From NCBI RefSeq assembly GCF_016864375.1, contig NZ_CP069354.1, forward strand, positions 2,191,501 through 2,255,500: a stretch of 64,000 bases of DNA. The letters are read 5' to 3'. The notes under the pieces were generated by a model that saw nothing but the letters and a program-made list of their open reading frames with translations, was not told the DNA's origin and ran no database searches. This DNA comes from Microvirga sp. VF16. Lineage in GTDB: Bacteria; Pseudomonadota; Alphaproteobacteria; Rhizobiales; Beijerinckiaceae. Positions 44,489-53,844 of this stretch are shown here, in pieces. A program made the position numbers and the translations under genes. How positions within the stretch are numbered: the first letter of the stretch is position 1; every line of letters starts with the position of its first letter.

Positions 44489-46378
44489 ATGAGCGCTCCC
44501 TCAGTGCACAGACGGTTGGCGGCCATCCTCGCGGGAGATGTTGTGACCTACAGCCGTCTCATGCGCCTGGACGAGGCCGGCACGCTTGCGGCCTGGAAAC
44601 TGCACCGCTGCGAGCTGATCGACGTCAAAATTGCCGAGTATGAGGGGCGCATCGTGAAGCTTGTCGGCGACGGATTTCTGGCAGAGTTTCCGAGCGTCGT
44701 GAATGCCGTTGCCTGCGCCGCCATGATCCAGCGGGGAATGAGGGAGCGCAATGCAGGCGTCCCGCAGGACCGCCGGATGGAGCTTCGCATCGGCATCAAC
44801 CTTGGCGATGTGATTGTCGAAGCTGACGACATTTACGGGGACGGCGTCAACGTGGCTGCCCGCCTCCAGACTATCGCGAAGCCCGGCGGAATCGTTGTCT
44901 CGGCCTCCGTGCGGGAGAACGTCGGCACGCGGCTTGACCTGCACTACCAGGATATGGGTGACCAGTTTCTCAAGAACATCGACAGACCGGTGCACGCCTA
45001 TAGCGTGTGCCTCGGAGCGGCCCCAACAGCCCGGGCAGCCGGTGCCGATGCAGACCGGTGGGAGCGAAACGAGATCGAGAAGCCGGCGATCGCGGTCCTC
45101 CCGTTCAGCAACATGAGCGGGGATCCGGAGCAGGAGTACTTCAGCGAGGGAATTACCGAGGATCTGATCACCGACCTGTCGAAGATCTCGGGCCTCTTCG
45201 TGATCGCGTACCACACGGCTTTCAGCTACAAGGACAAACCTGCGAACGTGCGGCAGGCGAGCCAGGAACTCGGGGTCACCTTCATCCTGGAAGGAAGCGT
45301 CCGAAAGGCCGGCTCGCGTGTGCGCATCACCGCGCAGCTTGTCGACGGCAGGAAAGGCGGTCACCTCTGGGCCGAGCGCTATGACCGTGATCTCACCGAT
45401 ATCTTCGCCATCCAGGACGAGATCGCTCATTCGATCGTTGACCAGTTGAAGGTCAAACTGCTGCCAGAGGAGAAATCGGCCATCGGCCAAGTGCCGACCC
45501 ACGACGTCGAAGCCTATGGATATTACCTACGCGGTCGGCAGTTCCTGCACCGGCATTCCAGGCCCTACTACGTTCTGGCGAAACGTATGTTCGCCAAGGC
45601 GGTCGAGCTCGACCCAAACTATGCGCGGGCCTATGCAGGGATCGCGGACTGTGACTCGTTCCTGTTCCTCCACTACAACACCGATGTGTCGATCGAGGGC
45701 ATTCTCGACACCAGCGCCAGGGCTCTCGATCTGGAGAGTGGCCTCGCCGAGGCGCACGCCTCGCGGGGCTTGGCTCTCTCGCTTTCAGAGCGCTATCCGG
45801 AAGCCATGGCAGAATTGGAACGCGCCACCACGCTCGATCCAAACCTCTTCGAGGCGCATTACTTCCTTGCAAGGGCTTGCTTTGCTCAAGGGAGCCTCGA
45901 GCAGGCGGCCAGGCACTTCCAGCGTGCAGCGGATCTCAAGCCCGATGACTATCAGGCCTTGCTCGTGCTGGTTGGAACTTTGCGGGCGCTGGGGCGAGAC
46001 CAGGATATGAGAAGGGCAGCGCGGGAAGGTGTGGCCCGCGCAGAACGCGACCTGGCGTTGCATCCGGAGAACTCAAGGCCAGCATATCTGGGTGCCGTCG
46101 GGCTTGCCGCTCTCGGCGAGCCCGATCGTGCCAAGGAGTGGGCGGAACGTGCTCTGGTCATCGATCCCGACGATAGCCTGACGAAATACAACGTGGCCTG
46201 CTTCTGCTCGCTGGTGGGCGAACACGAACGAGCAATCGACCTGCTTGTGGAGCTTATGCCCCACGCCACGCGGGAAAGAAAACGGTGGGTACAGTACGAC
46301 TCCGATCTCGACCCGATCCGGAGCCATCCGCGGTTCCAAGAGGTGGTCGAGTTGCTTGAGAAAGCGCCACGATCCTGA
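44489..46378 (+). CDS. Class III cyclase with TolB-like and TPR regions (soluble)
   Basis: A 629-residue protein. The cyclase domain has metal residues Asp17 (LAGDVVTYSRLM) and Asp61 (LVGDGFLAEF), then IYGDGVNVAARLQ. The TolB-like region begins IAVLPFSNMSGDPEQEYFSE at about 200. At least five TPR units occupy residues 350-600 (for example VELDPNYARAYAGIADC and YPEAMAELERATTLDPNLFEAHYF). No membrane helix is seen. It is the longest soluble paralogue here. Confidence 0.88.
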   Translation: MSAPSVHRRLAAILAGDVVTYSRLMRLDEAGTLAAWKLHRCELIDVKIAEYEGRIVKLVGDGFLAEFPSVVNAVACAAMIQRGMRERNAGVPQDRRMELRIGINLGDVIVEADDIYGDGVNVAARLQTIAKPGGIVVSASVRENVGTRLDLHYQDMGDQFLKNIDRPVHAYSVCLGAAPTARAAGADADRWERNEIEKPAIAVLPFSNMSGDPEQEYFSEGITEDLITDLSKISGLFVIAYHTAFSYKDKPANVRQASQELGVTFILEGSVRKAGSRVRITAQLVDGRKGGHLWAERYDRDLTDIFAIQDEIAHSIVDQLKVKLLPEEKSAIGQVPTHDVEAYGYYLRGRQFLHRHSRPYYVLAKRMFAKAVELDPNYARAYAGIADCDSFLFLHYNTDVSIEGILDTSARALDLESGLAEAHASRGLALSLSERYPEAMAELERATTLDPNLFEAHYFLARACFAQGSLEQAARHFQRAADLKPDDYQALLVLVGTLRALGRDQDMRRAAREGVARAERDLALHPENSRPAYLGAVGLAALGEPDRAKEWAERALVIDPDDSLTKYNVACFCSLVGEHERAIDLLVELMPHATRERKRWVQYDSDLDPIRSHPRFQEVVELLEKAPRS

Positions 46379-46859
46379 TGTGGCTCCTTGACTGCGGGCG
46401 GAAGAGGACAGCAGCGGCGACCTCTTGATGGGTGAGGCAGGCGACTTTATGCCGGATCGCGGCTCCCCGGCTTCAGCCGACGGTAAGTTCTTACACTCCG
46501 ACGGCGTCCATGATCCGAAGCAGGGCCGTCCCACCTGTCCGGACGCAAGCAACTGGTCAGTTACGGTACCCATTTACAGCCCCGCGTGCCGGGGGTCACC
46601 GAGGACGGGATATGCCTGTACCGCGCCAGCCGATCCGACTGTCAGAGTTTTGCGCTCAAGCTTCGTTGTCGCCCGAACTTGGGCCGACTACATCAACACT
46701 GTCGACCCCAACCGATCGCCCGGTGAGCCGAGGGTTTGCACCAGGCGAAGGCAGACGGCGGATCTCCTGATGGGGCGGCTGTTCCGGCATCGGGCAGAAA
46801 AGGCCGCCAACGTTGACCTGAACACCGCGAGTCTTGTCGGCCTCAAGTTGCGCGCACCC
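46379..46859. other. Intergenic region, no gene supported
   Basis: This is a gap between the cyclase and the convergent aldo/keto reductase gene. A long plus-strand frame crosses it and continues antisense into the reductase gene, without motifs; I regard it as non-coding. Confidence 0.35.
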
Positions 46860-47894
46860 TCAGACTGCCGGTGGATTCAATCGCGCGAAACCTTCCTGGC
46901 GGCGGTAGGGAAAGTACGGGTAGGGCGCGGTGACGGCACTCGCCGCATCCAGGCGCGCTATTTGATCTGGGGTAAGTGCCCAACCGACAGCACCCAGGTT
47001 CTGGTGCAACTGCTCCTCGTTGCGGGCGCCGATAATGACTGATGACACCGTCGGCCGTTGCAGCAGCCAGTTGATGGCGATCTGCGGTATGGTCTTGCCA
47101 GTTTCGTTCGCGATCTCATCAAGGGCGTCCACGACGCGGAACAGGTGGTCATCGTCGACCGGAGGGCCGAAGGCGGCGGTCTCGTGCAACCGGCTGCCCT
47201 GCGGCAGCGGCTGTCCCCGCCGGATCTTCCCGGTCAGCCGTCCCCAGCCGAGCGGGCTCCACGCCAGGGCTCCGACTCCCTGATCCAATCCGAGCGGCAT
47301 GAGCTCCCATTCGTAGTCGCGCCCGACCAGAGAATAGTAGACCTGGTGGGCCACGTAGCGGGGCCAGCCATGCCTGTCCGCGACAGCGAGCGACTTCATC
47401 ACCTGCCAGCCCGAGAAGTTGGACACGCCGACATATCGAACCTTGCCGGCCCGGACGAGATCATCGAGGGTCGCCAGCACCTCCTCGACCGGCGTGCCTG
47501 CATCAAAGGCATGCAATTGCAGGAGGTCGATGTAGTCGGTGCCGAGACGGCGCAGAGCCGCCTCGCAGGCCCTGATCAGGCGAGAGCGGGAGGAGCCTGC
47601 ATCATCCGGCCCGTCCCCTATCGGGAGGCTGGTCTTCGTCGAGATCATCACCCGGTCGCGGCGGCCCTTGATAGCGGCGCCCAGGACCTCCTCGGACGCT
47701 CCATTGGAGTAGACGTCGGCTGTATCGAACAGCGTCACACCGGCCTCAAGGCAGATGTCGATCAGCCGGCGTGCCTCCTGCGCATCCGTTTGGCCCCAGG
47801 CACCGAAGAGGGGGCCTTGGCCGCCAAAGGTGCCGGCCCCGAAACTCAGAGCCGGAACTTTCAGGCCGGATGTCCCCAGTCGTCTGTACTCCAT
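46860..47894 (-). CDS. Aldo/keto reductase
   Basis: A 344-residue NADPH-dependent oxidoreductase of the AKR11/YajO-like group. It has LGTSGLKVPALSFGAGTFGG at the start and the catalytic tetrad Asp/Tyr in FDTADVYSNGASEE, Lys in ISTKTSL and His in LLQLHAFD. The barrel strands follow (VRYVGVSNFSGWQV, VGALAWSPLGWGRL), then NADP-binding VSSVIIGARNEEQL. AGGAG is 6-7 bases before the ATG at 47894. It is transcribed divergently from the LysR gene, with 122 bases between them, so the LysR protein is its likely regulator. Confidence 0.88.
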   Translation of the reverse strand: MEYRRLGTSGLKVPALSFGAGTFGGQGPLFGAWGQTDAQEARRLIDICLEAGVTLFDTADVYSNGASEEVLGAAIKGRRDRVMISTKTSLPIGDGPDDAGSSRSRLIRACEAALRRLGTDYIDLLQLHAFDAGTPVEEVLATLDDLVRAGKVRYVGVSNFSGWQVMKSLAVADRHGWPRYVAHQVYYSLVGRDYEWELMPLGLDQGVGALAWSPLGWGRLTGKIRRGQPLPQGSRLHETAAFGPPVDDDHLFRVVDALDEIANETGKTIPQIAINWLLQRPTVSSVIIGARNEEQLHQNLGAVGWALTPDQIARLDAASAVTAPYPYFPYRRQEGFARLNPPAV

Positions 47895-48016
47895 GTCGAA
47901 CTCCTGTCCTGAACGGCGTGAGCGTGCCGCCGGGGAAGACATGAGCCATTTGCGGATCTTTGCGTAGGCGGCGTCTTCTACTATCATCCATAAGCGGAAT
48001 TTAGAGATGGACGTTG

Positions 48017-48940
48017 ATGGACCGCTTCGCGGCGATGGCCACCTTCGTGCGGGTGGCGGAATTGGGCAGCTTGTCGGCGGCCGCCCGTGAGCTTGGCCTG
48101 ACGCAGCCGGCCGTGAGCCAGCAGATCGCGGGCCTCGAGCGTCATCTCCGGACCCGCCTGCTCAACCGCAGCACGCGAAAGCTGACGCTGACGGCAAGCG
48201 GGGAGACATACCTTGCCCGGGCCCGGCAGATCCTGGACGAGGTGGCCGAGGTCGAGGACGACCTTCTCAGTCTCTCAAGCGAGCTCAAGGGCAGCCTGCG
48301 CGTGCAGGCACCCAGCGGACTGGGCCAGAAATATCTGGCTCCTCTGATCGTGGACTTCCACCGCCGGCACCCGGGTCTGACGATCGACCTGATCCTCGAC
48401 GACCATCTGGCCGATCTGATTGAACAAGGCGTGGACGTGGCGCTGCGTCTTGGAGCACTCGCTTCCGCGAGTCTCGCTGCGCGGAAGCTCGGATCCATCT
48501 CGCGCATCCTCGTCGCTTCACCGGGCTATGTCGCAGCCCATGGCAGTCCGGCGACGCCAGACGAACTCGCCCGGCACGACCATGTCCGCTTCAGTTGGGC
48601 GTCAGCGGGCGAGCATCTGACCCTGATCGGTCCTGAGGGCCCAGTCACCGTCGATGTCAGATCAAGCTTCCGAGCCAACAACTCGTTCGTTCTCGTGGAG
48701 GCGCTGCGAAGGGGGCTCGGCGTCGGCGGAGTGCAACTGCCGTTGGTTCAGGACCTGCTTGAGAACGGCGAGCTAGTGCGGGTTATGGAAGACTATGCCT
48801 ATCCCCCGATGGACCTGCACGCGGTCTATTCGTCAAGGCGTTTCGTCCCCCGCAAGGTCCGGGCTCTTGTCGATCATCTCATTGCAAGTCTGGCGCAGGT
48901 CCCTGGACTGGAGCTGTCACCGCGTTTTACCGAGGGGTGA
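48017..48940 (+). CDS. LysR-family transcriptional regulator
   Basis: A 307-residue regulator with the N-terminal winged HTH (MATFVRVAELGSLSAAAREL, LTQPAVSQQIAGLERHL) and a periplasmic-binding-protein-like effector domain (about 90-300). The ATG at 48017 is preferred over the TTG just before it. Being divergent from the aldo/keto reductase gene, it probably controls that gene and itself from the shared 122-base region, with an aldehyde or related compound as possible inducer (inference). Confidence 0.88.
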   Translation: MDRFAAMATFVRVAELGSLSAAARELGLTQPAVSQQIAGLERHLRTRLLNRSTRKLTLTASGETYLARARQILDEVAEVEDDLLSLSSELKGSLRVQAPSGLGQKYLAPLIVDFHRRHPGLTIDLILDDHLADLIEQGVDVALRLGALASASLAARKLGSISRILVASPGYVAAHGSPATPDELARHDHVRFSWASAGEHLTLIGPEGPVTVDVRSSFRANNSFVLVEALRRGLGVGGVQLPLVQDLLENGELVRVMEDYAYPPMDLHAVYSSRRFVPRKVRALVDHLIASLAQVPGLELSPRFTEG

Positions 48941-49106
48941 TCGTGAGTAGGACACTCACTTCGTTGCCTCAGACAAGGTCCGGAGCATCGGCTGTATTTG
49001 ACGTCCAACACCGCATCACAACATTCCTTAGCGCATGAACTGAGCGATCTCGCATTCGACTGCGCGGCATTAGACGGCAATGGGACAGCCGGCTGATAAG
49101 CACGAG

Positions 49107-49180
49107 GAAGGTCGTCTCATGGCACATTTACGAAGTAGAACGAATGTCTGTTGACGCAGGGGACAACAGACATTCCCGAG
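49107..49180. repeat. Dispersed intergenic repeat B copy
   Basis: This copy contains GAAGGTCGTCTCATGGCAC followed by GAAGTAGAACGAATGTCTG and AACAGACATTCCCGAGG. It lies 20 bases before MITE copy 2, in a 500-base gap with no supported gene. Confidence 0.5.
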
Positions 49181-49200
49181 GCGTTCGCACTTTCTTCGGA

Positions 49201-49359
49201 TGACCGAGAGTGTGTCAAAACGCTGACGGGGCCTTGCCAAGGGCAATTTTATGTCTTGTAGGTCTAAACGAGCCGAGGATTTCCCAGTATAAGGGCGTCG
49301 AATTGTACAAACATTTCGTTGAGATCAGGCTGCTTTGAGTTTTGACACAGGCTCGACCC
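49201..49359. repeat. 159-bp MITE-like element, copy 2
   Basis: This copy is the same length as, and about 95% identical to, 35504-35662, in the same orientation. Its ends are TGACCGAGAGTGTGTCAAAA and TTTTGACACAGGCTCGACC. Confidence 0.7.
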
Positions 49360-49440
49360 TGGGCGGACCATTGCGATGCGCTGTATTCCATAACGTCCCG
49401 TTCTGCGAGTTTGGGATGAGACTGGAGAAAACAGTAGAGA

Positions 49441-49848
49441 TCAGGAATGGAGCGTCTGAACTGATGGCATCAGGCCAGACACGGTCATGAGGGTCTTCAA
49501 TACGACCTTCAGCAAGTCGTCACGACTCGTGGGCTTTTCGAGCCACGGCACGCCCAGAAGCTCAGTCGGCACGCCCTGACGCGGCGGGTAGCCGGAATAA
49601 ATGATGAAGGGGATCCCGCGCCTGTTGAGGTCGTCGCTCAACTCTGTGGTAGGGCCATCCTTAAGCATGAAGTCGACAATCGCGATATCAGCCATATGGG
49701 TTTCCAGCCAGGCACGCGCCTCGGCCACGGAGTTTACCGTCTTCACGGCGATGCCGGCCTCTTCCAGGTATGTCTCAATCGACATTGCGATGAGCGCCTG
49801 GTCCTCGATCACCAAGCAGCAGGGCTGATGTGTCTGTTCTCTGTTCAT
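49441..49848 (-). CDS. Single-domain CheY-like receiver protein
   Basis: A 135-residue stand-alone receiver: acidic pocket Glu15/Asp16 (CLVIEDQALIAMSIE), phosphoacceptor Asp59 (IAIVDFMLKDGP), Ser in FIIYSGYPP and Lys in PWLEKPTSRDDLL. No output domain is present. The ATG at 49848 has GAGG just upstream. The partner kinase is not in the window. A broken paralogue lies at 3458-3785. Confidence 0.85.
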   Translation of the reverse strand: MNREQTHQPCCLVIEDQALIAMSIETYLEEAGIAVKTVNSVAEARAWLETHMADIAIVDFMLKDGPTTELSDDLNRRGIPFIIYSGYPPRQGVPTELLGVPWLEKPTSRDDLLKVVLKTLMTVSGLMPSVQTLHS

Positions 49849-49888
49849 GGCCTCACCGCTAAGGGTGGGCAGAGAATCCTGCATTCAC

Positions 49889-50143
49889 TTAGGTTGACCT
49901 GAGCCGTTCTAGCATGGCGTGCACATGAGCCCGGATCTCGGCATCTGATGCGAAGCCGGAACGACCGTGAGGGAGTCTCAACTCGGCCGTTAGATAAAAT
50001 AGGTAAAAGCCGTTGAAGCGGGCCGCCTCGGAAGCGGCCATGACAGAAAAGCCGGGTGGCAGCCGGTCGAGGGGATGGAGAGAACCAAGGAAGAGCCAAT
50101 CTTGCCCTGCGAGGAAGCCGGGCACGGGACGATCTACTGGCAC
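49889..50143 (-). CDS. Hypothetical protein
   Basis: An 84-residue frame from a GTG, with an internal ATG at MAASEAARFNGFYLFYL that could be the true start. It ends in an acidic helix (SDAEIRAHVHAMLERL). The base composition and the amphipathic C-terminal helix favour coding, but no family is recognised. It is in the same direction as the receiver gene, 40 bases upstream of it. Confidence 0.35.
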   Translation of the reverse strand: MPVDRPVPGFLAGQDWLFLGSLHPLDRLPPGFSVMAASEAARFNGFYLFYLTAELRLPHGRSGFASDAEIRAHVHAMLERLRST

Positions 50144-51545
50144 AGCACAAACTAGGCTATCGCATCCTAAGCGGTGGAACAGATTATACGTGCAATCGAG
50201 CCTTTGATGCCGGAAGCGGGAAGAGCCCTGGGCCTTGGCTTGGTATCTTGATGTGTGTCATGCCTGAGCCGGCTCGAAAGAACTCCCTCCTCAGCCCATG
50301 CCGGGTGAGGGAGTTGAGGATGGGCGAAAGTCAGGAGTCACTTTCAGCTCTATCTGCCTGGCCGGGCTTGTCCCTCACTTAGGTTAAGCGCGGCAGCTCT
50401 TTTGAAGGCGATCGGCGCGAACGATCTCGACAATATTGCTGTGTGATGCTGGTGGCCTGAGAAGGCAGGTTGAACTAGCTTTCTACTTAGTCTCTGCCGA
50501 TGCTGACCAAATCATCGTCCGAATACTTCAAAAAGACACCCTATCCGGTTCCATAAAGGCATTACGCTCAATTCGCGTGGTTGTCGTAGCTACTAAGAAG
50601 CGGCGTCCATCCGCGAATTTGCCTATCAGAGCATATACGCGGGTGATCGGCGAAGATCCGCCAGTAGCCGACCCGTGCCTCATGGCTGATCGTCCAGAAC
50701 CCCACGGTCAGCGGGAGAACGGGTGGGACATTGTCCTCAACCGTCCAGAGGATCACAGGTGTGCCGTCGCGGGGGCGGTGCTGACCGGAGCCCAGCCGCC
50801 GCTCATGGTCATTGTCGACATGGTCGATGCGCCTCACCACGGCTCTCAACGGCAAGCAGCCGTCATTGTTCGCCCCTTCATAAAGCGGCCTATCGGACAT
50901 CCGCTTCCAGTTTCATGCGCGAGCAAAGGAGCCAAAGCGCCCATGAAAAAGGGCCGCGCCGAGTCTTGTGACCGTGTTCGCGACCCTTTGAACCGTAGTT
51001 TGCCCCTACGAGTAGGGGCCGTATACCGACCTCGGATTGGGGATGCAATAAGTGCAACTACGTAATTCTGCACCATGCTGTATCAGAATATCGCGCTCAG
51101 GATTAACATAGAGCAGTGACAGCACCTGCTTTGATTGGGCAAGTCGCGTTTAGCGGATTTGTTTGTTTGCCCCTACGGATCCGAAAACTTAAAGCGCCCT
51201 CTTCGGACGGGCGCTTTTTCTTGCTTGATCCAGCCTTCCACGTGCATTCCATAAAGGCGCTTCCGCGAAATTCGCGTCGTACGCCCGGAACGTCTGAAAA
51301 TGACCCGAAGCTGTCATTCACAGTGGCGGAGTCTCGTTTCCTGGCTTGCACAGGAACAGCATGCCGGAACGGACATGAGGACATGCCTCACTGCCGGTCA
51401 TTCACCCAATGGATCGACCCTACGGTGGCATACATCAGCCCCCGCGGTCGTACCTTGGGCGCACAGATCTTGGGCCACGACTTGCCCACCCTTGCGGATA
51501 GCCATTAGTGTCTGATCGCACAACGACCCGATCCGAGGACCATCG
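50144..51545. other. Long gap with hairpins, repeat A copies and no convincing protein gene
   Basis: Hairpins lie at 50281-50315 (AACTCCCTC with GAGGGAGTT) and 51002-51019 (GCCCCTAC with GTAGGGGC). Repeat A copies are at 50549-50575 and 51247-51273. A plus-strand frame of about 200 codons spans 50436-51065 but has no motif and opposes a minus frame of similar quality. A strong terminator at 51191-51219 suggests that a non-coding transcript ends there. Confidence 0.4.
51191..51219 (+). terminator. Strong rho-independent terminator, possible end of a small RNA
   Basis: AAAGCGCCC (51191-51199) pairs with GGGCGCTTT (51209-51217), capped by a TTCG loop and followed by further T residues. No protein gene ends shortly before it on the plus strand, so it may close a small RNA transcribed from about 51060-51190. 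Confidence 0.6.
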
Positions 51546-52364
51546 ATGATTGTCAGGTATCCCGCCGCCGTCCGTCGCGCCGCCCATTCCGCGTTGGCAG
51601 GTTCTGTTGCCGTCGTTTTTGCTGGATTATCCGCCAGTGCCCAAACCGGCGGGCCAGGGAGCGCTCTCGATACTGTGATGCAGCGCGGCTCCCTCCAGGT
51701 CTGCACCACCGGCGACTACAAGCCTTTCACTTTCCACAAGACCGATGCCGCCGCCTACGAGGGCATTGACATCGAGTTGGCCAAGTCGCTCGCCAAGGCC
51801 ATCGGGGTCGAGGCGCGTTTTGTGAAGACCAAGTGGTCAGACCTCATGGCTGACTTCACGTCGGGCAAGTGTGACATTGCCATGGGCGGCATCTCGGTCA
51901 CCCTCGAGCGCCAGAAGCGTGCCTTCTTCAGCGCGCCCTATCTCGTCAACGGCAAGGCTCCGATTGCCCGCTGTGCCGATAAGGCCAAGTTTCAGTCGGT
52001 GGCCGACATCGACAAGCCAGAGGTGACGGTGATCGTCAATCCAGGTGGTACGAACGAGCGCTTCGTGCGCCAAAACCTCAAACAGGCCAGGATCGAAGTC
52101 TATCCCGACAATGTCACGATCTTTGATCAAGTCCTGCAAGGCAAGGCCGACTTGATGATCGCGGAGTCGATCGAGACGAAGGTGCAGGAGAAATTGCGCC
52201 CCGGTTTGTGTGCCATCAATCCCGACCAGCCGCTCCAGTACGGTGAGATGGGCTATTTGCTGCCGCAGGGCGACATCGTCTTCAAGGCCTTTGTCGACCA
52301 GTGGCTGCATCTGGCCAAGGCCAACGGGGAGTTTGGCCGGATCTACGACCAGTTCGTGAGGTGA
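51546..52364 (+). CDS. pheC: Periplasmic cyclohexadienyl dehydratase (PheC-like)
   Basis: A 272-residue protein with a signal peptide (cleaved near ASAQT) and a solute-binding fold. The segments CTTGDYKPFTFHKTD, DIAMGGISVTLERQKRAFFS, PYLVNGKAPIARC, VNPGGTNERFVRQNL and DNVTIFDQVLQGKADLMI match Pseudomonas aeruginosa PheC closely. PheC converts prephenate to phenylpyruvate and arogenate to phenylalanine in the periplasm. The relation to polar amino-acid binding proteins means a transport role cannot be excluded, but the GGTNE motif is the PheC one. GAGGA is upstream of the ATG at 51546. It stands alone. Confidence 0.75.
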   Translation: MIVRYPAAVRRAAHSALAGSVAVVFAGLSASAQTGGPGSALDTVMQRGSLQVCTTGDYKPFTFHKTDAAAYEGIDIELAKSLAKAIGVEARFVKTKWSDLMADFTSGKCDIAMGGISVTLERQKRAFFSAPYLVNGKAPIARCADKAKFQSVADIDKPEVTVIVNPGGTNERFVRQNLKQARIEVYPDNVTIFDQVLQGKADLMIAESIETKVQEKLRPGLCAINPDQPLQYGEMGYLLPQGDIVFKAFVDQWLHLAKANGEFGRIYDQFVR

Positions 52365-52633
52365 TCGAGCGGCAAGCGCCCGGGATGGGCGGGATTGGAG
52401 ACTCGGAGGCGGTCGCCTGCTAGCGACGTTGCGAGGCCCTCAAGGGTTCCGCGCCGGAGGTCGCCGACGCTTCGGCGACCTCCATGAAGTCGACCATCTC
52501 CCATGCCAAGTGATGAGGTTACCGGCCGTGATCGGACGTTGCCGGTTCAGTCTTGGACCTTTGTCGCCATTGTCAAACCTCCCGTGCGCATGATCGTCCA
52601 GCGCGGCCCGGCCGTCCGACACTTCCGTCCGCG

Positions 52634-53206
52634 TTAGATGTTGCGCGGCAGGGCGGTGTAGACCCTGACGATGAACTGGTGGAACTCCGCCATGTAGTTC
52701 CTCAGGAACTCGGCCGTTGTCTCGTCGGTCACCTCGCCCTCGTCGGTGATCAGCCCGGGCTTGAACTGGATGTAGGCCTCCGGCGCGTTCATCTGGGGCG
52801 AGTTGCAGAAACTGAGCACGCTGCGCAGTTGCTGCTGCGCGATGGCGGTGCCGATCGCGCCGGGCGAGGTGCCGATCACGGCCGAAGGCTTGCGTGTGAA
52901 CGCGTTCTGGCCATAGGGCCGGCTGGCCCAGTCGATGGCGTTCTTCAGCCCACCCGGGATCGAACGGTTGTACTCCGGGGTCACGAACAGCACCGCATCG
53001 ACAGCCGCGATGGCGGCCTTGAACGCTCGTGCCGGCGGCGGGAAGTCGGCGTCGTAGTCATAGCTGTAGAGCGGCAGATCCCGGATCGGGATTTCGGCGA
53101 ACTCAAGATGTTCCGGGGCGAGGCGCGTCAGCGCCCTGGCGAGCTTGCGGTTGATTGATTCCTTCGCGAGGCTGCCGATCAGATAGCCGACTTTGAAGGT
53201 GGTCAT
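52634..53206 (-). CDS. NADPH-dependent FMN reductase
   Basis: A 190-residue flavodoxin-like reductase (ChrR/SsuE superfamily). FMN-binding VGYLIGSLAKESINRKLA is at the start, then VLFVTPEYNRSIPGGLKNAIDW (the conserved PEYN-x-S-x-P-G-x-LKNAIDW box, split here around residues 80-100) and VIGTSPGAIGTAIAQQQLR. It likely reduces quinones, azo dyes or metals with FMN. AGGAG precedes the ATG at 53206, chosen over an upstream extension of 54 codons. Confidence 0.88.
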   Translation of the reverse strand: MTTFKVGYLIGSLAKESINRKLARALTRLAPEHLEFAEIPIRDLPLYSYDYDADFPPPARAFKAAIAAVDAVLFVTPEYNRSIPGGLKNAIDWASRPYGQNAFTRKPSAVIGTSPGAIGTAIAQQQLRSVLSFCNSPQMNAPEAYIQFKPGLITDEGEVTDETTAEFLRNYMAEFHQFIVRVYTALPRNI

Positions 53207-53844
53207 GGCTCTCTCCTGGTGCGAAGGATCCTGACCGGATCCCTGATCCAATCTAACCTCCATCAGAATCGTGGCAGTTCTAACGGCAGTCAGGATTTCC
53301 GGCCTCCGGAATGGCCGGAAAAAGGACGGGAGCCTGTATGCGATGGTCAGCCATACCGCCAATCTCAACGGACCGCATCGCTACGCTATTGAGGGCAATG
53401 TCGGGGTCCGCGTCACGTGGTGGAAAACCGCGTCTGGTTCATGCAGAGATCGATATATGAGGGTTCGTCGGATAGCCGGCATATCCGAGGGGAATGTCTC
53501 GTCCCGGCACTCCTGAGAAGTAAGAGCTTGGTCTGCTCAAGGAGGGAACAGCAGTCATTCCTGGGAGAATGCTGATTTTCTCTGCATTACCCGAAGAGGA
53601 CCTTCCTGGCTCCGACCGCATCCAGTCCGAACCTCAGTCCCCAGCGACGAACAGTTTTCGCCGGATTGCGACATCGCCCAATCCGCCAGCGCGGAATAGT
53701 CGTCCATTGGAACTGGCTGAATCAGCAAGGGTCAGCACCCGAAAGAGCTCGGCTATACTTGTCGGTCGACCGCCAGATTGCCCCTGGACGAAGCGCCACT
53801 CACACATCACCATTGTTTGCCGATGCCTTCGTCATGGTAGTGAG
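53207..53844. repeat. Intergenic region with dispersed repeat B
   Basis: A repeat B copy lies at about 53503-53560 (GGCACTCCTGAGAAGTAAG, CTGCTCAAGGAGGGAACAGC). No gene is supported. The open frame running into the downstream cyclase starts before its natural ATG and is not considered coding up to 53844. Confidence 0.4.

Noticed and set aside
51103..51384. 93-codon minus-strand frame over the terminator region
   Set aside because: It is the translation of a dispersed repeat and a terminator hairpin, with no conserved protein pattern.
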